This document shows positions 33,801 through 42,290 of a stretch of 64,000 nt of DNA, in pieces. The first letter of the stretch is position 1. Every line of letters begins with the position of its first letter. The notes under the pieces are model-generated. The model searched no databases and had not been told where the DNA came from. It was given only the letters and a program-made list of their open reading frames with translations. The stretch is from Capilliphycus robustus (GTDB lineage: Bacteria; Cyanobacteriota; Cyanobacteriia; Cyanobacteriales; Microcoleaceae), in NCBI RefSeq assembly GCF_034932365.1, contig NZ_JAYGHR010000084.1, forward strand, positions 4,970-68,969, written 5' to 3'. The position numbers were made by a program, and so were the translations under genes.

Positions 33801-36586
33801 TGTCCCCCGGCAACCACTCGGGTAACGTTGCTATAATTCATTTTCTGCAATTCCAAACGCACCCCAATATTAGATAGGGCTTTTCCGTTGGGGTCAGTAA
33901 CAACAACTTCTATCGGAAATGCTTTATTGACTTCGGCGACAAAGGGGGTTTTTAACCCAATTAAACGGTTACTCGGTAAAGCCGTAAGACTTTGAGAATC
34001 AGAAACCGCTAGGTTAGTGACATCGGAGACTTGTACATCAACCCGATACTCGACAGGATAGGGTAAATCTTTGTCAATTTTAACGGTTTGGGTGCCTTTT
34101 CCGCCTTGGTCAAGAACTTTGCTTTTTTGCAACACATCACTTGACAAAGTAGGTTTTTCTTCCGGCCAAAACCATTGTCGCCCAAAGTTATATTGTTCCC
34201 AACCTTTGGGGGTAAATTCTGTTGCGGTACGAGTCACATAATATTCCGCTTTCCCACCTACAACGGGGGAACCAAATAGATAGTTACTTTCGGTATTAGC
34301 GGTGAGGGTTTCGCCTTGAATGGCGGTTTCTTTATCGAGGTTTAACTCTACTTTGAAGTTGGGCGGTTTAAATTCTGCGACTCGTAAATCTCCATAAATT
34401 TCAACTTCATTTTCGGCTTTTGCACTCAGGCTATAATCCCCTAACGCTTGGTCTTCATCTAGGGTAAATTCGAGGGAAAATGTACCAAATTCATTGGTTG
34501 GGTAACTTCCGAGGGTTTTCTCTTTGCCGTCGGAGGTTCTGAGGGTAACAGTATAGTTGACGTTTTTATCTTGTTTTAATTCGCCATTTTGCAGATAATA
34601 AGCAACACCTGTTAACGCGACTTTTTCTCCCGGTTGATAGAGTTGACGGTCAGAAAAGATCACACCTCTAGACAGGGGTTTATTATTTTCCCAGTCGCTA
34701 TTAATTCCATAGCCATACACTCCACTATAGGAATAGGTTCGGGTAAATGCCCAGTCGTCTGCTTCTTTGGCAATCACTAATAATTCTGGGGCTTCTGTAA
34801 AGCGATTTCCCTGCATACATTGTTGCAAGTCTTCAGCATTTAACACCCATATTCCGCTTTCGTTGGTGTTTCCAGTCGCACAGGGTTTCGGAGTTGAAAA
34901 GGTTTCGGCTTCGAGTTGAGAGGGATAGATTTCAACGCTAGCATTATTAACCGGGGAACCGTCTTCTAAATGATTAACTTTGATAATTCCCGACTCTGGA
35001 AACCATTGGGAAAAAACGCCTAAATTCGTGAGTTGAACAAACCCATAAAATTCGGGTTCATTCCAGCGTCGTCTTCCTTCTTCTTGATAACGAGTGGTTC
35101 TCGCTTTAACTCCGTAAGCCAACATTCCCGTCTCTTTTCCGAGTTTTCTTCGTAAATTAATCGAGGTTTCTTGGGTTTCGTTTTTGGGGTTTTTCACGGA
35201 GAAAGAAGTCCAGTTGTTTTCCCCAGGTAGAAGGTTCTTTTTGTTTTCTCTCGGATAAGCAACATCGGTATAGACTAAATCCGTCGGTTCAACAATTTTA
35301 TAGGCAGCAGTGTATCGAGACTGCGGTAAGTTTGTTGTGGCAATATTTAGCTGTAAGTTCTGGGTTGAAGGGAAAATATTTAACCCGGTTGGCGCCCAAA
35401 GGTCAGCCGCAACATCTCCGGTTTGATAGGAGATGGTAACAGGTTTTTCTAAGGTTTGACCAAATTGATCTTTGAGATCTTTTCCAATGGTAATGGTATA
35501 GTTGGTTTGCGGTTCTAATGCCCAAGGATTAAGGTTAATAATATCGCTATTTCCATAGGTTTGAACGAGGGGAGGCGCGTCTTGGGGCGGTGGGGGGTTA
35601 ATTGTAATATTTTCTCGGGCTGATTCTTCTAAAATTTGATTGTTAAATTTGAGTTGAGGGCTACCATTTTCAAACCGTCCATAGGTTCCTCCCTGACTCG
35701 GTTGACCATAGGCTTGTAGAGTTTCAAATTGTAGGGAATCAAAGGTTTTAATTTGAGAAGAAAGGAGAAATTGACTGTCTAAATTTCCCCGCTTGGGATG
35801 CAGTCCGGGTAAGATTTGTAGGGTGTATTTTGTACTTTTTTGTAGACTTTCGGTGGGCGTTATGGTATACTGCCAGATATGGTTAGATGGGTCGAACTGT
35901 GTCTGAGGCGGTAAAGACTCCGAATTGAACTGATTTTTCGTGAGTTCTGCCTTGAGGGGAACGGCTTGATTGGAGGCTTCGGAAACTAATTTTGTATGTT
36001 GCGTTAACGAGTCTAAATCCAATTCGACGTTAGAGTTAAACGTTAGATTAGGAGTCAAACCAAGGGGATTGTCTGCTGAACCCGGATTTTCTTCGGTTCC
36101 GGGAAGGTTCGTTAGCTGTATCGACTCAGTGTTGAACGTCCAGGCTAAATCTTGGTCTAAGCGATGATTTTCTAAGTCAGATAAGCCCTGTTTGAGTTGA
36201 ACTTGAATGCGTGTAGCTAAGGGTAAGGCTCGGTCAGCTTGAAAGCCCACCATTCGCGGCGTTAAAAAGCGAAATTGTCCGGGAAGTTGCGGGGTAATTT
36301 CAAACTGATTTAAAAGTTGACGCTGCTCAGGGGAATCCAAACGCTCAACCGGAATTAACGGGTGTTTAAAAATAATCTGAATTTGACTGAGAGATGTCAC
36401 TTCTCCGGTTGGAGTAATTTTTTCTATCCAGTCGGGAAGTTGAGGAACAGCGAGGGCTGAAACAGTCGGTAACGGTTCTTCTGTGGGTGTCATGCTAAAA
36501 ATTCGACAGCCAGCCAGCGTCGCTATAAACAAAAATATTAATATTAACCGCTTCCAGGTTTGGCGGTATTGGCGTTGAATTCCCAT
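30836..36586 (-). CDS. Alpha-2-macroglobulin family lipoprotein
   Basis: This 1916-residue protein is a bacterial A2M-like protease trap. The N-terminus has a lipoprotein signal with lipobox LAGC (Cys about 27), so it is anchored in the periplasm or outer envelope. A series of MG beta domains follows, including the MG2-like segment LSRGVIFSDRQLYQPGEKVALTGVAY, the WRVMVVATDGNFKFGSGETTF region before the complement-like domain, and a helical thioester-type domain with repeated alpha-alpha hairpins. At the place of the usual C-x-E-Q thioester, this protein reads LPFLEPAASQLL, so the covalent trap appears absent. Gene size is near the family's upper range. A phosphoribosyltransferase gene lies 72 bases upstream on the same strand. 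Confidence 0.9.
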   Translation of the reverse strand: MGIQRQYRQTWKRLILIFLFIATLAGCRIFSMTPTEEPLPTVSALAVPQLPDWIEKITPTGEVTSLSQIQIIFKHPLIPVERLDSPEQRQLLNQFEITPQLPGQFRFLTPRMVGFQADRALPLATRIQVQLKQGLSDLENHRLDQDLAWTFNTESIQLTNLPGTEENPGSADNPLGLTPNLTFNSNVELDLDSLTQHTKLVSEASNQAVPLKAELTKNQFNSESLPPQTQFDPSNHIWQYTITPTESLQKSTKYTLQILPGLHPKRGNLDSQFLLSSQIKTFDSLQFETLQAYGQPSQGGTYGRFENGSPQLKFNNQILEESARENITINPPPPQDAPPLVQTYGNSDIINLNPWALEPQTNYTITIGKDLKDQFGQTLEKPVTISYQTGDVAADLWAPTGLNIFPSTQNLQLNIATTNLPQSRYTAAYKIVEPTDLVYTDVAYPRENKKNLLPGENNWTSFSVKNPKNETQETSINLRRKLGKETGMLAYGVKARTTRYQEEGRRRWNEPEFYGFVQLTNLGVFSQWFPESGIIKVNHLEDGSPVNNASVEIYPSQLEAETFSTPKPCATGNTNESGIWVLNAEDLQQCMQGNRFTEAPELLVIAKEADDWAFTRTYSYSGVYGYGINSDWENNKPLSRGVIFSDRQLYQPGEKVALTGVAYYLQNGELKQDKNVNYTVTLRTSDGKEKTLGSYPTNEFGTFSLEFTLDEDQALGDYSLSAKAENEVEIYGDLRVAEFKPPNFKVELNLDKETAIQGETLTANTESNYLFGSPVVGGKAEYYVTRTATEFTPKGWEQYNFGRQWFWPEEKPTLSSDVLQKSKVLDQGGKGTQTVKIDKDLPYPVEYRVDVQVSDVTNLAVSDSQSLTALPSNRLIGLKTPFVAEVNKAFPIEVVVTDPNGKALSNIGVRLELQKMNYSNVTRVVAGGQTEKNQVEYKTVATTEVKSNKTPKTVSLTPPESGSYRIRANFSNNSSEVTATDLQIWATGDSPVFWGENNDNRLQIELDKDTYKPGETATALIKSPYPEGELYFAVVRDKPLYESLTTVTGGAPQIQFTVTSEMLPNAAVEAVLVRQGEPLSEVEPGSVENLSQIGFVPFKTDLAEKTLNVTITPTKSEVEPGSEQTLQLQLTDANNQPQRGQFTVMVVNEAILQLTGYRPPNLLETVYAEQPISTRFSDNRPEVALESMTTQLAKGWGYGGGFSAGIGNTRIRKNFQALAYYQGSIVTDNSGKANVTFKLPDDLTTWRVMVVATDGNFKFGSGETTFISTQSLLSNPILPQFARPGDKILAGVSVTNNTGNKGMIDIKADVAGGVKLSPGNANTQSIKRPLQAGTQAYYFPVLVQDVGTSQVKFKTAFDGKTDGFEVPLEVKPVLVTEQVIESGTTTNSLNIPINVSRDTVRDTGGLYISLASTLIPQITAPAKQIFNQTDLPFLEPAASQLLIASNLQQLSQKYGQNFSELNLNAQAQKSLEQIFQLQQNDGGLAVYPEQKTSNPLLSAYAAEALAKASQAGFKVDENKLNQLEYYLKQALANPEKNEFCGDDLLCKSRVRLNILMALAQLGEKRNDFMSDIYGLRDEFDTVTQIKLARYLSNFPEWNSEFNELVNKLQEIVYQTGRTATVNIPKQYGWMSSEITAQSQALRLLVSQNSQPETIDKLVQSLLNLRREGTWGSTYNNAEALTALAEYAALEPTPENFQVQVKLGAKDLGSTQFNGFKNSSFTLNIPMSELPPGKNNLMIQTSGNGKLNYWISYEYRLEGNQPGRLNGLRVERKIQRVNDSEVLKKMGLTAEEEPLEVQPGQVFDIGLEIITDHPVNNVMITDPLPAGFEAIDNRFNTSNSALQAQTDSWNINYQTIYRDRIFAYADSLEAGVYQLHYLVRSVTPGEFIWPGAKAYLQQAPEEFGRSSSSSLVISEQS

Positions 36587-36658
36587 AGCGTTTTTCAGAA
36601 TAGCTCACCCCCTTGATAACAGATGAAAGCCCCGACATTCCGGAAATCTCTACATTTT

Positions 36659-37189
36659 TTAATGAATAGCGGGTTTCGGGTGTTTGCTGAGTTGTGCAGC
36701 TTCAGCCGGAGTCATTTTTTCATAGCGTTCAAAAGGTTGATGTATCCAGGGAGAATCGGCTAAATATTCGACATAAAAATCTGGAACCACCACCGAACAA
36801 GCTTTGTACCATAATACAGCCGTTTTGATTTCCTCAAGATCAGCCGCATAGTGATTTTTCAGCCACAACAGACAGTCTTGTAAACTAATCCCCGAATCGA
36901 CTAAATCATCGACTAACAAAACACGACTTCCAAGCGTTTCTGTGGTCATGGTCAGATGATTCGCTATTTTGATTTTACCTCGGACTCGACCTTCCGAACC
37001 GCTATAGGAAGAACAGGATAAAATTGCTAACGGCGTATCATAAATCCGCGAGAGTAAATCACCAATTCGCAGTCCTCCCCTGGCTAAACAAACAATTTGA
37101 TTAAATTGCCAACCGGAGTGATAGATTTTCGCGGCTAAAGATTCTATTGCCTGGTGATAATCTAACCAAGAAACGTATAAATCGCTCAT
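36659..37189 (-). CDS. Phosphoribosyltransferase
   Basis: This 176-residue type I phosphoribosyltransferase has the PRPP loop RVLLVDDLVDSGISL and the early CLARGGLRIGDLLSR strand typical of purine (xanthine/hypoxanthine-guanine) enzymes. It joins a purine base to PRPP in salvage. The C-terminal PWIHQPFERY segment resembles the W-x-x-F-P-W region of xanthine phosphoribosyltransferases. The base preference cannot be fixed by eye. It is flanked by the macroglobulin gene downstream and the helicase fusion upstream, without evident functional link. Confidence 0.85.
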   Translation of the reverse strand: MSDLYVSWLDYHQAIESLAAKIYHSGWQFNQIVCLARGGLRIGDLLSRIYDTPLAILSCSSYSGSEGRVRGKIKIANHLTMTTETLGSRVLLVDDLVDSGISLQDCLLWLKNHYAADLEEIKTAVLWYKACSVVVPDFYVEYLADSPWIHQPFERYEKMTPAEAAQLSKHPKPAIH

Positions 37190-37309
37190 GGGGTTTGCTT
37201 GCCGTTATCAACAATTAAAAGAGGGTTGCTTATTCTAATAGTTTACCGCTTCTTGATAAAAATGGCGGAAAAAAATTGGAGAAAGGGTTGACAAAGGGAG
37301 AAAAAAATT

Positions 37310-39964
37310 TTATGCTTCAGATAAGCTATAGTTGGGGAATGTTGTGTCCTGTAACGTCACATCGGTTAAATCAGCCCCTTTGAGATTGGCTTCGGTTAGA
37401 TTTGTATTGCTGAGATTGGCACCCGTTAAGTTCGCCCCTTCTAACGTTGCACCGATGAGTTGAGCGTTACTTAAATCACTATCTCGTAAATCAGCATGGG
37501 TCAGATTTGCATGAGTCAATTGGGCGTAAGAGAGGTTAGCCCCGACTAACTTAGCTTGCTGTAAATTCGCCCCGTTGAGAACCGCTTGAGACAGGTTAGC
37601 CAACAATAACTTAGCACCCTCAAGATTAGCGTGGGTTAGATTAATTTGGGCTAAATTTGCATCCATCAAATTCGCCTCCCGTAGACAAACTCCCGTTAAA
37701 TCAACGCCAACTAAATCAATCCCCCGAAAGTTCCGCTTTCCCTGACGATAACAACGTAGCATTTCCCCCACCTCTGTTAAGCCAATTTCTCGCAGGGTTG
37801 GTTGTCGTTGGGTAAAGCTAAATGTATTCCCAGATTGAATCACTCGCGCCATTTCATTATACATCGGATAAGCACCAATTCCTGTTAATCTCACCCAACC
37901 TCTAGAGCGAGTTAAGGCGATAAAAAGCTGCTGACGAAAACGGAGGTTTGCTTCATCTTTGGCAAGATAATCAAAACCCACTAAATACACCATATCGGCT
38001 TCTTGTCCTTTCGCCCGATGAATGCGAGAAATCGTAATTCCCCCTTCACACCAAAATTGATTAGGGTTTGGTTTATGAGAACTAATAATATTACAATCAA
38101 CTGTCCCTGGAATATAAATATCTAATCCTTGACTGATTAAAAAATTTGCAACATAAGTTTCCAAGGCTATCGCCTCAAAATCATCTCCTAATATAATGAC
38201 TAATATTTCCCGACTCGGACGCAAGCCATCTATCCTTAAATTGTGATAAAGCTGTTGAGTAAGGGCGGTTAATTCATTGTTGCGGGAATTATAAGCTTCA
38301 AATTCAATTAAAGAATGTTGCCAAAACTGGGAAACAGGATGAGGTGAAAATTCCGAAGAATAAGAAAGAGTCATTTTTCGACCTGGAGAATAAACAGTAT
38401 TTTCAATATCAACCTGGAAACCGATAGCTTCCCAGTCTTCTATTCTCGTCATTTTTGTTAATAATCCCGCCGGACGAAGTAACCCAAAGCTTATCCCATA
38501 AGCCGCTATTAAAATTGGGGTGGGAAGGCGATAAGAACGAGATAAAACCTCTGTTTTTTGGATAGAGTCAGAATATAGACCTGTTAATAGATGTCCCCAG
38601 CTATCCCCAAACAATTCGCTGGGGTTTGGACTTTTCAGCGTTTCTAAACTTTGCATCTCATCTTCCGCCCAAATTAACCGACGTTGCAGTATTTTTGGGG
38701 TTTGATTTCCTTGTAAACCCACCGGACATAAAGCTTGATACGCCATCCAATAAAAGGGCTGTTTTCCTTCAAATTTTAATTCATCTTCGACCAGTAAATC
38801 TTGACCTTCATCTATTAAAATCGCATCAAACAGTTGGGGAATAACAGATTTTTGCAGTAAATCATAACAAGCTTCGGCTAATGCTTCGTGAGGTTGAGAA
38901 GAACTTGTTTGACGAACACTTAAACTCCAAATTCCTGCGGCTTGACAAATCGTATTATAAAGTCCGGGTTGTTCTTTGGAACCCCAAGCATGAAGCACCC
39001 GCAATTTTTGATTGTGAGAATCATAACGAACTTGATGACAACTAAACCGTCGCAACCATTGATCTAACTGTTGGATAATGGGTTCATATAAACTGCGACT
39101 AAAAAAGACTAACGCAATATCCCAGTCGGGATATTTAAGGTGCATTTGGGCGGCTTTTTGACAGAGTAATACCGTTTTTCCTGAACCTGCAATGCCGCGA
39201 ATTCGTTGTAAACCGGGAGGGATTTGTTTAGCAATGCGTTCTTGGTTTAAATCTAGTTTTGAAATATATTCTCGAACTTTTGCTAAGATTTCCCCTCGTT
39301 TGTTTTGATTTTCTTTAAAAAAGAATTTCCGCGTCGGAGGACGAAATAAAGGCGTTCCTGCAATAACGGCTTGTAATAACTCCCATTGCTGAGGGGAGAG
39401 GTTTTTCCCTGGAACCAAGGAAGGGGTTTGAGTAATAAAGTCTAAAATAGAAGATGAATTTACAAGATCATCTTTAAATAAAATTGGCGGAGAACTGGGT
39501 AATTTTTCCAAGCCCCGTTGTTGCCAACTGTGTGATAAAATAAAGGGTAAAGCTACTATTGCCCGTCCGCAAACTTGATGTTTTAATTGGCTTTCAATCT
39601 GACAATATTGGAGTAAAGCATACAGTTGATTTTCTGCTTGTTGGTAAGGGGTGATGCGAGTGGTGTAAAACTGTTGCAATTCCCAGACATGGCCGGAAAT
39701 TCCCACAATTTGCTCAAGCGTGATAGACTTAACTTCGATGACAATTAAACCGAACTCAGCATCTACAATTAAAATGTCAGGTTCCTTGCGAAAGGCGCCC
39801 GTCTTGGAAAAAATCGGATAGCGCCAATAAGCGATACAATGACGTTGAGCAAAGGTGTGACAAACGGTTTCCCAAACTTGTCGTTCACCAAGTTCACCAC
39901 TTTGACTGAAAACTTCAGTGGTAATGAACTTTTGAGTCAGTTTGTGGGTTCGCTCTCGTGTCAT
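37310..39964 (-). CDS. NERD nuclease - SF1 helicase - pentapeptide repeat fusion
   Basis: The product has 884 residues in three modules. A NERD-type PD-(D/E)xK domain (about 15-130) carries an intact active site in EPDILIVDAEFGLIVIEVKSI. A UvrD-like helicase (about 230-700) has RIRGIAGSGKTVLLCQKAA, ILIDEGQDLL, ITISRIHRAKGQEADMVYLVG and LFIALTRSRGWVRLTG. The C-terminus (about 745-884) has at least 20 A(D/N)L-type pentapeptides, a right-handed helix often used for binding or DNA mimicry. The helicase core is clearly related to that at 18241-20361. I prefer the ATG at 39964; a TTG 17 codons upstream exists. Cyanobacterial versions are common; the role is unknown, with DNA repair or defence possible. 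Confidence 0.87.
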   Translation of the reverse strand: MTRERTHKLTQKFITTEVFSQSGELGERQVWETVCHTFAQRHCIAYWRYPIFSKTGAFRKEPDILIVDAEFGLIVIEVKSITLEQIVGISGHVWELQQFYTTRITPYQQAENQLYALLQYCQIESQLKHQVCGRAIVALPFILSHSWQQRGLEKLPSSPPILFKDDLVNSSSILDFITQTPSLVPGKNLSPQQWELLQAVIAGTPLFRPPTRKFFFKENQNKRGEILAKVREYISKLDLNQERIAKQIPPGLQRIRGIAGSGKTVLLCQKAAQMHLKYPDWDIALVFFSRSLYEPIIQQLDQWLRRFSCHQVRYDSHNQKLRVLHAWGSKEQPGLYNTICQAAGIWSLSVRQTSSSQPHEALAEACYDLLQKSVIPQLFDAILIDEGQDLLVEDELKFEGKQPFYWMAYQALCPVGLQGNQTPKILQRRLIWAEDEMQSLETLKSPNPSELFGDSWGHLLTGLYSDSIQKTEVLSRSYRLPTPILIAAYGISFGLLRPAGLLTKMTRIEDWEAIGFQVDIENTVYSPGRKMTLSYSSEFSPHPVSQFWQHSLIEFEAYNSRNNELTALTQQLYHNLRIDGLRPSREILVIILGDDFEAIALETYVANFLISQGLDIYIPGTVDCNIISSHKPNPNQFWCEGGITISRIHRAKGQEADMVYLVGFDYLAKDEANLRFRQQLFIALTRSRGWVRLTGIGAYPMYNEMARVIQSGNTFSFTQRQPTLREIGLTEVGEMLRCYRQGKRNFRGIDLVGVDLTGVCLREANLMDANLAQINLTHANLEGAKLLLANLSQAVLNGANLQQAKLVGANLSYAQLTHANLTHADLRDSDLSNAQLIGATLEGANLTGANLSNTNLTEANLKGADLTDVTLQDTTFPNYSLSEA

Positions 39965-40079
39965 TCGGGAATTTAATCTGTTTACACGGGTTGAAAAATG
40001 AGAATCTGGGTACAAGAGAAGTTAGGATGGAGCTAGCTAAAGGTTAAACCCGACTTGTGAAAATCCTCAATAGCGTTTC

Positions 40080-41093
40080 ATGGTTCTTTACCGCATTCCC
40101 CTATTCCTACTCACCTGCTTGAGTTGCTCGGGTTTCCTCTCCAGTCCGAGTCAAAGCGCTATCTCTGCAAATTCTACAGCAGTGCGACATCCTTCCCCCT
40201 CTGTAGAATACCTTGCCCAAGATAATTCTACCTCTGAAAAACCGAAGTTTGAATTTCCCGCTAAACTACCGATGGGATTAATTTTACTCGGTGTTGGGTC
40301 AATTATTGTGACAGGGGGAGCCGTTTTTATTATTGTTAAGTTAATTGGTCACAACCCTCAACCCGAAGCGGAAGAAGAACTCCCCCCAGATGCGACAGTT
40401 GAGGAATCTTCCTCCTTTTTAACGCAGTCGGAAAATGCGTTTATTCCTGGGAGTTCCCAGTCTCCGTTTCGCCCCGAAGACGCATTAGAAGACCGACCCC
40501 TTTTAGAACTTCCCTCAAAATCATCTCCTTCCCGTGTAAATGAACCAGGGGGGAATAATGGTTATGTAGATACCCCTCGCCCCCAAAATAAACCGCTAGA
40601 AAAACCTCCCCAAGTTCACTCGGCTGAGACGTTTTTAATCACAGATAAGCCCCGCTTACCTCAACTTGACCGAGTAGAACAATTGATATTAGAATTAAAG
40701 AATCATGATCCGACTAAACGCAGTCAAACGATTTGGGAATTGGGTCAAAAAGGCGATTCTCGAGGGATTCAACCGTTAGTGGATTTACTCTATAGTTCTG
40801 ATTCTAAACAACGAAGTTTGATTTTAGCCGCCCTTTCAGAAATTGGCACTCGCACCCTCAAACCCATGAGTCGGGCGTTAACGCTTTCATTACAAGATGA
40901 AAATGCAGAAGTCAGAAAAAATGCAATTCGAGATTTAACCCGTATTTATGACTTAATTGTTCAGATGAATCAGTTGTTACAACGGGCGGCGGATGACCCC
41001 GATATCGAGGTACGAGAAACGGCGAGATGGGCGGCGGATAAATTCAGTCGGATGCGGCCATTACCGACAATTAATGATGAACCGCCTCGGTAA
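40080..41093 (+). CDS. HEAT-repeat membrane protein
   Basis: This 337-residue protein starts with a hydrophobic signal-like segment (LYRIPLFLLTCLSCSGFLS) and has a transmembrane helix (about 63-86, MGLILLGVGSIIVTGGAVFIIVKLI). A proline-rich, disordered middle follows, and the C-terminal part (about 197-330) is built of HEAT-type repeats: LILELKNHDPTKRSQTIWELGQKGDSRGIQPLVDLL, QRSLILAALSEIGTRTLKPM and NAEVRKNAIRDLTRIYDLI. HEAT arrays bind partner proteins. It is divergent from the helicase fusion and 36 bases before the glycosyltransferase gene. I know no function for it. Confidence 0.75.
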   Translation: MVLYRIPLFLLTCLSCSGFLSSPSQSAISANSTAVRHPSPSVEYLAQDNSTSEKPKFEFPAKLPMGLILLGVGSIIVTGGAVFIIVKLIGHNPQPEAEEELPPDATVEESSSFLTQSENAFIPGSSQSPFRPEDALEDRPLLELPSKSSPSRVNEPGGNNGYVDTPRPQNKPLEKPPQVHSAETFLITDKPRLPQLDRVEQLILELKNHDPTKRSQTIWELGQKGDSRGIQPLVDLLYSSDSKQRSLILAALSEIGTRTLKPMSRALTLSLQDENAEVRKNAIRDLTRIYDLIVQMNQLLQRAADDPDIEVRETARWAADKFSRMRPLPTINDEPPR

Positions 41094-41129
41094 AGAGTTG
41101 AGACTAAAAAATAGAGTTATTCTAAAAAA

Positions 41130-42206
41130 ATGAGTGGTAAGTTTATGAAATTATTATTAATGTCTACTCCGGTTGGGCCGTTAGGTTCTGGGACAGGTGG
41201 CGGTGTGGAATTAACGCTGTTGAATTTGGCGAAGGTGTTACAACAAAAAGGTCATCAAATTACCGTTGTCGCCCCAGAGGGTTCGGTGTTGGAGTCAATT
41301 GATTTGGTCGAAATTCCCGGAAATTTGCAAATCATGGCGCAATCTCAAGATAGAGAGACTCCGATTATTTTACCCTCCGATTCGGTATTGGGCAATATGT
41401 GGGATTATGCCCGTCAAGTGCAGAATAATTATGATGTGATTGTTAATTTTGCCTATGATTGGTTGCCGTTATATTTAACACCTTTTTTCTCGGTTAAAAT
41501 TGCTCATTTGATCAGTATGGGTTCCCTTTCAGATGCCCTCGATCAAATCATCAAACAAATGCTTGAACAGTTTCCCAAAACTATTGTTTTTTTTACTCAA
41601 ACTCAAGCTGAAACCTTTAATTTCCAGTGTAAAAATTATATCTGTTTAAGTAGCGGGATAGACATTGAACAATATCAATTTTGTGCTGAACCGAAAAATC
41701 AGTTAGCTTGGTTAGGTCGAATTGCCCCAGAAAAAGCGTTGGAAGATGCCGTTTTAGCTGCAAAAATTACAGGAATTCCCTTGAAAATTATGGGAAAAAT
41801 GCAGGATGAATCCTATTGGGAAAAAATCCAGCAAGACTACCCCGATGCGCCGATAGAATACTTGGGATTTCTATCAACCCATGAGTTACAAAAACACCTG
41901 CGAGACTGTCGCGCTTTATTAATGACTCCTCGGTGGGTAGAAGCCTTTGGAAATGTGGCAATTGAAGCTTTAGCCTGTGGGGTTCCCGTCATTGCTTATC
42001 GTCGGGGTGGGCCTGCGGAAATCGTCCGGGATGGGGAAACAGGCTGGTTAGTAGAACCCGATAGCGTTGACGGGTTGGTGAATGGGATTCAAAAGCTTGA
42101 CAAAATAGACCGTTTGTGCTGTCGAAAACAAGCTGAATCTGAATATTCCCTAGAAGCCTGGGGCGATCGCGTGGAAAAATGGCTCTTAGAGATGATGCAA
42201 AGTTGA
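41130..42206 (+). CDS. Family 4 glycosyltransferase, probable tetrahydrobiopterin glucosyltransferase
   Basis: This 358-residue GT-B enzyme carries the GT4 acceptor site EAFGNVAIEALACGVPVIAYRRGGPAEIV, with the E-x7-E pair. The donor-side motif is LAWLGRIAPEKALEDAV. The N-terminal half, MSTPVGPLGSGTGGGVELTLLNLAKVL ... NFAYDWLPLYLTPFF ... LISMGSLSDALDQ, strongly resembles my memory of the Synechococcus UDP-glucose:tetrahydrobiopterin glucosyltransferase, which makes pteridine glycosides in cyanobacteria. The match is from recall. An ATG five codons inside (MKLLLM) is an alternative start. It lies 36 bases behind the HEAT-repeat gene and 84 bases before the signalling gene. Confidence 0.78.
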   Translation: MSGKFMKLLLMSTPVGPLGSGTGGGVELTLLNLAKVLQQKGHQITVVAPEGSVLESIDLVEIPGNLQIMAQSQDRETPIILPSDSVLGNMWDYARQVQNNYDVIVNFAYDWLPLYLTPFFSVKIAHLISMGSLSDALDQIIKQMLEQFPKTIVFFTQTQAETFNFQCKNYICLSSGIDIEQYQFCAEPKNQLAWLGRIAPEKALEDAVLAAKITGIPLKIMGKMQDESYWEKIQQDYPDAPIEYLGFLSTHELQKHLRDCRALLMTPRWVEAFGNVAIEALACGVPVIAYRRGGPAEIVRDGETGWLVEPDSVDGLVNGIQKLDKIDRLCCRKQAESEYSLEAWGDRVEKWLLEMMQS

Positions 42207-42290
42207 TAGAAATTATTCAAAATTGAGGTTAAACTAGCAACTGTATTCCGAGAAATTCTCAGATCCGATCATTCTCCTTCCCATAATATT

